Source of the DNA: CATOSK01 sp034423195
GTDB taxonomy: Bacteria; Chloroflexota; Dehalococcoidia; Lucifugimonadales; UBA3495
Length of the DNA: 64,000 nucleotides
Assembly (NCBI GenBank): GCA_034423195.1
Contig: DAOUIZ010000021.1
Coordinates: forward strand, 1 to 64,000
Reading direction: 5' to 3'
Shown: piece after piece, positions 57,953 to 64,000 of the stretch
How the letters are laid out: the number at the start of each line of letters is the position of its first letter
Position numbering within the stretch: the first letter of the stretch is position 1
Notes under the pieces: generated by a model
Databases searched by the model: none
Told to the model about the DNA's origin: nothing
Seen by the model: the letters and a program-made list of their open reading frames with translations, nothing else
Made by a program: the position numbers and the translations under genes

Positions 57953-58917
57953 GTCCTCAACTCGCGCTCAAAATCTGTCCACTTGCCAAATCGGAAAGGT
58001 GCGCCGCCGTGGAGGCTCTTAACAAAAGCCGTTCACGGCTTCAGGAACCGCCGCGGTTGTAGTTCAGCCTTCCGGCGCTGGGAGCCTCCCCCGGGGGGCC
58101 AACGTCCTTGAAATGAAAGGTGAAACGCCGGATTGCGTCTTCGGTCGGACATGGTTGGAAGGGCTGGGCCATGGGGAGGGATTGGGCCCGGGAGCTTGTC
58201 CTGGAGGTTTGGGAATGTGGTTGGCGTTACAGTCCGTGCCGGACGGCAGGATCCCGATGCGGTCGTCAGGGCGCTCCTGAATGGAGCACTGGCATTGTCA
58301 GGGTAGCCGGCCAGGCCTTTCCGGGCCCAACTGCCGTCCAAACAATGGTGCACAGAAAGGCACCCAACCCCCGCCGCCATTCCCAACAAAGCCCTTGCCC
58401 CGCTTGGAGCAGGAATTAGCTGGCGGAAGGGCGTCCGTACAATCGAAGCCGTGCTCAAGCACGATAATGGGCTTTTTGAGACCAATTTCATATTGCGTAT
58501 ACCTTTCGATATACCAACATTTGCTCCCGTGGAATCAGTTCGAAGTCGCCTAGTCCCCTCTTGGGACTCGAACTGATTCTTGTGAAGATGAACCTTCTGG
58601 TCTCAGGGCCCAGTTCCTAGCGACATGGCAAGATATCATCGTCAAGCGTAAGGTAGGCCCTGCTCTCATCGACGCTTCGGTCGATCTGTGAAGTTCGGGG
58701 AAAGCTAAGATCAAGGGCAATGCCAATTCAACTGGGACTACCCACAATCCAACACACGAACCTTTTTATCCCGTTGCGAGAATTCGACCGTCTATACTGA
58801 TGCCCCCGGTTTTTCCAGCTTGCTCCCCATCTCTGGGTGTGGCCGATATACACCCGTTTGGATAGGTTTTCGGCCCAAATTGCGTAGACCGGAAGGCTTC
58901 GGTTCGTTGCTTCAATT
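57953..58917. other. Large spacer between HsdR and the polyketide synthase
   Basis: No gene is supported in these 965 bases. The right half (58400-58900) has visibly lower G+C than the flanks. It contains the perfect inverted repeat described separately. The end near 58900 is the 3' region of the polyketide synthase, with no clear intrinsic terminator. Confidence 0.55.
58532..58579. repeat. 12-bp perfect inverted repeat
   Basis: GAATCAGTTCGA (58532-58543) is repeated exactly inverted at 58568-58579, with an inner GTCCC/GGGAC pair (58553-58557, 58563-58567). The minus strand reads CAGTTCGAGTCCC, close to a tRNA T-loop. It could be an operator, an element end or an integration-site relic. Confidence 0.7.
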
Positions 58918-61900
58918 CTAGAACCAATGAGTCCTGCGTTGGAAAGGATAGGTCGGGATTGCGATTCGACGGCGCTCCTCCCCCGCGAATAGACCAGAGA
59001 ATGAGACGTCCAGCCCGGCCTCGTAAAGGCCGGCTACGGCTCCTAGGAAACGATCGTAGAAACCCGGGGATTCTACCCCATTGGAGGGATCCCCTAGCGA
59101 AGAAACCGCCATCGGCTGGTCGAACCCTTGCGGCCAGGCAGCACTGATTCCTCCGGCCAGGTTGGAAGCAGAGCCGACTTCCACTACCACGCCCACTTTC
59201 AGATCGGTCATGGTTTTCGAACATCGGGCCGGGTCGACCGATTCCTGGTCTTGCTGGAGCCAGGAGGAAAATTCAGCAACACCAATGGAGTCTACTGACC
59301 GACCGTTGGAACTGCTGATAACGGGCAGGGTTGGAGTCCCGAGAGTCATCCCGCTGAACACCTTCTCGAACCCGGCCAACGTCGAAGTAGGGGCCTGTCT
59401 CAGCCCCGTTTCCTGGAGGTTTCCAAGATTCGCTGCCAACCGTAAACCCTCTTCGAGGTTGAACAGGCCTGCCGCTTGCGCCGCCGCGAGCCACCCCGGA
59501 CCTTCGGCCCCTACTACGGCGGGCATGATCCCTACGCTCGCCCATTGGGCGGTCAACGCGCATTGAAGGGCGTAAAGGGCTGGCAGGTCCCATCTGGAAG
59601 AATTCTTCCGGGGCTCGCCGCCGGACCTAGAGTACGACATATCCAGCAACGAGATTCCGTGCTGCTCCCCGATCAGGTCGTCACAGAACGTCAGCACCGC
59701 CCGGATTACCGGCTCACTCCCGCGGAGAGCTTTCCCGATGCCTACCCAAGGATCTTCGTGGCCGGGATAAATGAAGGCTGTTGTGTTGACTTCGCGGGGG
59801 GTCGGTCCCTCTGTGTCCTGGTCAGTCTCGGCCAGCAGTCGCAATTCCTGGCAGAGCTGCTCCCGGTCGCTGAATACCAGGCCGACGCGGTGGGGAAAGT
59901 GGGCGCGAGCCATGCCGGCGGTCCAGGCCATATCGGCCAACAATTCACTTTCTCCGGACCAACGATTTGCTTCAAGCCATGCCAGGTAACGTTCAGCCAA
60001 CTGCCGTATCGCAGGTTCGGATTTTCCAGAAAGCGGCAGCAGCCGGCTACTTCTTTCCGGGGCCTGTCCATCCCACGATATCAAGCCATTCGCTGGAACC
60101 AGCGGAGTCACGGGGATTGGCTTCGGTTCACCTGCTGGCAAGAGAGCCGGGTTACGGGTTGTAGAACCTCCCGCAGAAAGGCCGTAACCCTCGACCAAGA
60201 CATGGGCGTTGGTCCCCGAAAGGCCGAAAGCGTTGACGGCTGCCAAGGGCTCCCGGCCGGAAATGGCAGGCCAGTCCGTCTTTTCGGAGGTCACCTGAAC
60301 TGCGATCTGGTCCCACTCAATGTTGGGGTTCAGGGTCTGGAGGTTTGACATTCCGGGGATGATTCCCTGTTGCATTGAAAGGATAGTCTTGATTAAGGCT
60401 GACATTCCGGCAGCCCACTCTGCGTGTCCTATGTTCGACTTGACCGACCCGATGAGCAGCGGAGTTTGCGGGTCGCGGTCCCTGCCATAAACCGCCGCAA
60501 CCGCATTCAACTCAATAGGATCCCCCAACTGGGAACCAACCGCATGGGCCTCCACGTAATCCACTTGGGTGGGAGTAACTCCAGCCCGGGCAACTGCTTC
60601 CTGCATCACCCGCGACTGGGCAGGGCCATTGGGCACGGTCAGGCCGGCGCTGGCGCCGTTCTGGTTTATCGCTGACCCACGTATCACTGCCCATATGCGG
60701 TCTCGGTCGGCCTCAGCTTCGCTCAGTCGTTTCAGTACCACTACTCCGCACCCGTCGGCCCTAACGTAGCCGTCGGCCGAGGCATCAAAGGGCCTGCATT
60801 GGCCGGTGGGAGAGAGCATGCCCACATCCATCATGAACCTGGAGACAGCGGGAGACAGGACCACGTTGACTCCCCCGGCCAGAGCCAAGTCCACCTCGCC
60901 TTGCTGCAAAGCAACCACCGCCTGATGCACTGCGGCCAAGGAAGACGCGCATGCCGTGTCAACGGGCATGGCCGGACCTTCCAGGCCCAGGGCGAATGAA
61001 ACCCGGCTCACCGTTACGCTTCCCGTTGTTCCCAGGTAAGTGTGGGACTGATCATTGTTTTGGATCAGGTCCCTGTATTCGCTGCCGCCGACCCCGGCGT
61101 ACACTCCCGTGCGGCTGCCCCGCAGCTGTTCCGGGTCCAGGCCGGCGTCTTCGAGGGCATTCCAGGTTGTCTCCAACAGCATCCGCTGACGCGGGTCCAT
61201 CATCCGCGCCTCGATCGGCTGAATCCGGAAAAACCTTGAGTCGAACTGGTCGATGCGCTCCACGAAACCACCCCGCCGGTACGCCGGGTCTTCTGCACGG
61301 GGGTCTCCCACGACCCCGTTCCAGGAACCGCCGTCCTGGCGGCCTTCGGTGACAGCATTGCGTCCGGCTTCCAACAGTTCCCAGAACTCGTCCAGGTTGT
61401 TGGCACCGGGGAAGCGGCAGGCCATGCCCACCACCGCTATCCGATCATCAACGACCGGGGCCTCCAGGGGTTGTTCCTGAACACTCGGTTCAGAGGACTC
61501 TGCCGGGCCGTTGGCTCCCAGGACCCGACCAAGCTCTTCAGCCAGATGGCTTGCCAGGCTGGAGATGTCCGGGTAGTCGAAAACGATGGTATTGGAAGCC
61601 GTATATTGTCCGGCGAAGGCGCGGTTGATCCGGTTTCGCAACTCCACCGCCATCAGGGAGTCCATGCCCAGATCGAAGAACCCCACCGTTGGCGATGGCA
61701 GAGAGGACAACCTGAGCACCGCCTGGACTTGTTCCTGGAGGAAGGACGTGATCACACCCTGGGGACCTGACGAGGGCATGCCGATCAACTGGGAAAGCAG
61801 ATCTTCCGAAGTTGCCGAGTCCCCGGACGGCTCACCGCCAGGCGAGGATAGAAGATCTTCTAGGAGGGGAGGACGGGCTTCCACCGCTTCTTCGAAAACG

Positions 61901-64000
61901 GACCAGTCCATGGACATCACCACCGACGTCGCCGCGTCCTGCCGCACCAATTTCTCGAAGGCGTTCAGACCCTGTTCCGGAGTGAACCAGCGGCCTCCCA
62001 AGGCTGACCGCCTCCGCTCAATCCGCTCCCGTTGTTCTGCAGCCTCCCCGATGTCCGACCACGCCCCCCAGGCAATGGCCTGCCCGGCAAGGCCCAGGGC
62101 CCGCCGATGGCCGGCCAGTTGGTCCAGGAAGGCGTTGGCTGCCGCATGGTTCGCCTGGCCGGGGTTGCCCATTACGCCGACCCGGCTGGAAAAGAGGACA
62201 AACAGGTCCAGGTCTCGGCGCACAGTGGCGCGGTGCAGGTGCCAGGCCCCCACTATCTTGGGCCTGAGCACTTCATCGAAGGTCTCCCAGCTCTGGTTCC
62301 CCAGGGCGCCGTCTGAGAGTACGCCTACGCTGTGTATGATTCCGGCCAGCGGCGGAAGATTTGCGTCGATGCGGGCGAGCATGGCGTCGATGGCCGCGGT
62401 GTCGGTAATGTCCGCCAGCTCAATCTCCACCCTGACGCCGCGTTGGCGCAACTCCTCCACGGCATTCCGGGCCTCGGGGTCAGGATGCCGGCGGCCGTTC
62501 AAAACAATCGTGCCCGCGCCGTGGTCCGCCAGCCAACCGGCGACGGCGCACCCGATCCCGCCCAGGCCGCCGGTAACCAGGTAGGAACGGTCCTGCCGCA
62601 ACTGGCCCTGCGCCAGCGGCTGGTTGGTCAGGACAATCTTCCCTATGTGACGGGCGGATCTCATGAAACTCAGCGCCGCCCCGGCTTCGGCCATTGGCCA
62701 TCTGCTGTGGACCAGGGGTTCCAGTTCCCCGGCGGAAACCCGCTCCATTATTTCCCGCAGCACCATCCCCACCCGTTCCGGGTCGGTCTTCTTAAGAACA
62801 TCGAGCTCCAGAATGGAGTAGGCAACATCAGGGCGAACCTCCGCCATTTCTTCATGGCTGAGGATGTCCCTTCTGGCCAACTCCACGAAGCGCCCTCCAT
62901 CGGCCAGGCAGGAAAGGCTGGATTCGATGAAGCCTTCGCTGGTGAGGCTGTTCAGCACCACATGGACGCCTTCGCCACCGGTGGCTTCAAGGATTTCCTG
63001 GCCGAACCTGGTCTGGCGACTGTCGAATATGTGCTTGACCCCGATGCGGCGGAGATATTCCTGCTTCGGCGCGCTGGCCGTGGCAAAAATCTCCGCGCCA
63101 GCTGCCTGGGCCAACTGGATAGCGGCCAGGCCTAGTCCACCGGCGCCGGCGTGGATCAGCACCCGGTCCCCGGGCTCGAGGCCGGACATCTGGTATGAAA
63201 GGGCAGCGGAAACGAAGGCGCTGGGTATCGTAGCCAACGAGGAAACCGGAATATCCGCTGGCGCAGGCGCCACCAGCTCCTCATGGGTAACCATCTCCGG
63301 TGCAAAGGCGCCGAATCCGAGCCCCACCACATGGTCACCCACAGTTACATTGGTGACTTCGGAGCCCAATTCGATTACATGACCGCACATCTCCCGCCCC
63401 AGGCCGCCTTCTTCGATAAAGCCCAGGGACCGGAAGACATCCCAGAAGTTAACACCGGCGGCCTCGACCGCAATCCGGACTTCCCTGGGTTCCAGGGGGC
63501 GGACGGGCAGCCGGTTGACCTCGGGCCTGTCAAACACGCCGTCCCGGTTGGGGGACAGCACCCACTCCGTTTCCTCCGGCAGAGCCAGACGCCCGGATTC
63601 CTCCGCGCCGGAAGCGGCTCGGATCAGCCGGGCCGCTCTGCGGCGACCCTGGCGGTAGGCAACGTGGTTTTCTTGGTCTGGATAAAGCAGTTCATTGGCC
63701 ACATCGGACGGCGTCACGGACACGCTCGGATCCAAGTCCAGCATTCTGGGCTGAAGGTGGGCGGCTTCCAGGGCTACTACCTTCCCCAGGCCCCACAGTA
63801 TGGAACCGGCCAACTCGCCGGCATTCTCGCGCTCCAGCACCTGGGACCCACGAGTGACAAACCACAGACCTTTTTCCAGGGTCAGGTCCGTGTCAAGCAA
63901 TCCCTGGACCAAGGCGAGCGCGCTTTCCCCAGCGTGTCTGACATCTTCATGCAGTTGGGTGGTGGTAGCCTGGGCCCCGCGACCTTCGAGCCCCTGCAGG
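58918..64000 (-). CDS. Modular type I polyketide synthase, 3' part (ER-KR-ACP-KS-AT)
   Basis: The frame is open to the right edge of the window, so the N-terminus is missing. Positions counted from a TTG at 63912: linker/structural KR part 1-110; enoyl reductase 116-429 with HAGAGGLGLAAIQLAQ; ketoreductase 442-640 with TGGLGGIG and FSSRVGVMGNPGQANHAAAN; ACP 700-795 with Ser752 in GMDSL; ketosynthase 823-1240 with DTACASSL (Cys988), His1123 in EAHAVG and His1163 in SNIGHAEW; acyltransferase-like 1290-1660. The AT nucleophile motif GHSxG reads GAEGP (1468-1472): His and Ser are both lost. After YPFQRRTHW there is a stop, so no KR, ACP or release domain follows. The AT is probably inactive. The product is unknown; the KS would extend or receive a chain with a trans-acting or next-protein partner. 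Confidence 0.93.
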   Translation of the reverse strand, partial: LQGLEGRGAQATTTQLHEDVRHAGESALALVQGLLDTDLTLEKGLWFVTRGSQVLERENAGELAGSILWGLGKVVALEAAHLQPRMLDLDPSVSVTPSDVANELLYPDQENHVAYRQGRRRAARLIRAASGAEESGRLALPEETEWVLSPNRDGVFDRPEVNRLPVRPLEPREVRIAVEAAGVNFWDVFRSLGFIEEGGLGREMCGHVIELGSEVTNVTVGDHVVGLGFGAFAPEMVTHEELVAPAPADIPVSSLATIPSAFVSAALSYQMSGLEPGDRVLIHAGAGGLGLAAIQLAQAAGAEIFATASAPKQEYLRRIGVKHIFDSRQTRFGQEILEATGGEGVHVVLNSLTSEGFIESSLSCLADGGRFVELARRDILSHEEMAEVRPDVAYSILELDVLKKTDPERVGMVLREIMERVSAGELEPLVHSRWPMAEAGAALSFMRSARHIGKIVLTNQPLAQGQLRQDRSYLVTGGLGGIGCAVAGWLADHGAGTIVLNGRRHPDPEARNAVEELRQRGVRVEIELADITDTAAIDAMLARIDANLPPLAGIIHSVGVLSDGALGNQSWETFDEVLRPKIVGAWHLHRATVRRDLDLFVLFSSRVGVMGNPGQANHAAANAFLDQLAGHRRALGLAGQAIAWGAWSDIGEAAEQRERIERRRSALGGRWFTPEQGLNAFEKLVRQDAATSVVMSMDWSVFEEAVEARPPLLEDLLSSPGGEPSGDSATSEDLLSQLIGMPSSGPQGVITSFLQEQVQAVLRLSSLPSPTVGFFDLGMDSLMAVELRNRINRAFAGQYTASNTIVFDYPDISSLASHLAEELGRVLGANGPAESSEPSVQEQPLEAPVVDDRIAVVGMACRFPGANNLDEFWELLEAGRNAVTEGRQDGGSWNGVVGDPRAEDPAYRRGGFVERIDQFDSRFFRIQPIEARMMDPRQRMLLETTWNALEDAGLDPEQLRGSRTGVYAGVGGSEYRDLIQNNDQSHTYLGTTGSVTVSRVSFALGLEGPAMPVDTACASSLAAVHQAVVALQQGEVDLALAGGVNVVLSPAVSRFMMDVGMLSPTGQCRPFDASADGYVRADGCGVVVLKRLSEAEADRDRIWAVIRGSAINQNGASAGLTVPNGPAQSRVMQEAVARAGVTPTQVDYVEAHAVGSQLGDPIELNAVAAVYGRDRDPQTPLLIGSVKSNIGHAEWAAGMSALIKTILSMQQGIIPGMSNLQTLNPNIEWDQIAVQVTSEKTDWPAISGREPLAAVNAFGLSGTNAHVLVEGYGLSAGGSTTRNPALLPAGEPKPIPVTPLVPANGLISWDGQAPERSSRLLPLSGKSEPAIRQLAERYLAWLEANRWSGESELLADMAWTAGMARAHFPHRVGLVFSDREQLCQELRLLAETDQDTEGPTPREVNTTAFIYPGHEDPWVGIGKALRGSEPVIRAVLTFCDDLIGEQHGISLLDMSYSRSGGEPRKNSSRWDLPALYALQCALTAQWASVGIMPAVVGAEGPGWLAAAQAAGLFNLEEGLRLAANLGNLQETGLRQAPTSTLAGFEKVFSGMTLGTPTLPVISSSNGRSVDSIGVAEFSSWLQQDQESVDPARCSKTMTDLKVGVVVEVGSASNLAGGISAAWPQGFDQPMAVSSLGDPSNGVESPGFYDRFLGAVAGLYEAGLDVSFSGLFAGEERRRIAIPTYPFQRRTHWF

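Noticed and set aside
58033..58491. 152-codon minus-strand frame before HsdR
   Set aside because: No ribosome site, low-complexity Pro/Arg/Ser content and no recognisable motif.

Overview
The window is high-G+C bacterial DNA with short leaders, frequent TTG/GTG starts and many interspersed extragenic palindromes. Gene content (MmgE/PrpD, several SMP-30/NHL propellers, paralogous crotonases, TIGR03086 protein, ComB, chlorite-dismutase-family protein, GAF/kinase/response-regulator hybrid) suggests an uncultured Chloroflexota lineage, SAR202/Dehalococcoidia-like or sponge-associated. That assignment is inferred from gene content; no rRNA or tRNA is recognisable here.

Layout. 1-36.7 kb is mostly core or catabolic: transporters, crotonases, MOSC, LON-domain protein, K+/H+-type antiporter, RidA, JAMM, cupin, leuB, Fic, the mnmA-rnhB-YraN block, FAD oxidoreductase, ComB, HemQ/Cld-like protein, ferredoxin, Lrp regulator, M20 peptidase and a membrane-anchored Mo oxidoreductase. 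Two genes here are interrupted by in-frame TGA exactly where their families carry a conserved Cys: a BtuF-like binding protein (10067-11005, C-x-x-TGA) and an OsmC peroxidase (13191-13631, TGA at its second catalytic Cys). In both, a hairpin fitting the bacterial SECIS pattern starts a few bases after the TGA. They are best read as two selenoproteins.

37.3-45.3 kb is a four-gene minus-strand cluster: squalene-epoxidase-like FAD enzyme, oxidosqualene cyclase (DCTAE type), RND/MMPL exporter, and a cytochrome P450 fused to an N-terminal GOLPH3/GPP34 domain. Together they would epoxidise squalene, cyclise it to a sterol-type or other triterpenoid, oxidise the product and move it. A hybrid ATPase/response-regulator/winged-helix gene lacking its phosphoacceptor histidine domain lies divergently upstream.

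47.3-58 kb is a defence island. An IS630 relic borders a five-gene cassette (two BREX-type ATPases, one with a degenerate P-loop; a SNF2 helicase; two unknown proteins). Next to it is a decaying type I restriction locus: HsdR is intact, HsdM is broken by TGA and fused in frame to a HicA toxin, no HsdS is visible, and toxin-antitoxin genes lie between HsdR and HsdM. 58.9-64 kb holds the 3' part of a modular type I polyketide synthase (ER-KR-ACP-KS-AT) that runs off the window. Its last AT has lost the catalytic serine, and the protein stops right after it.
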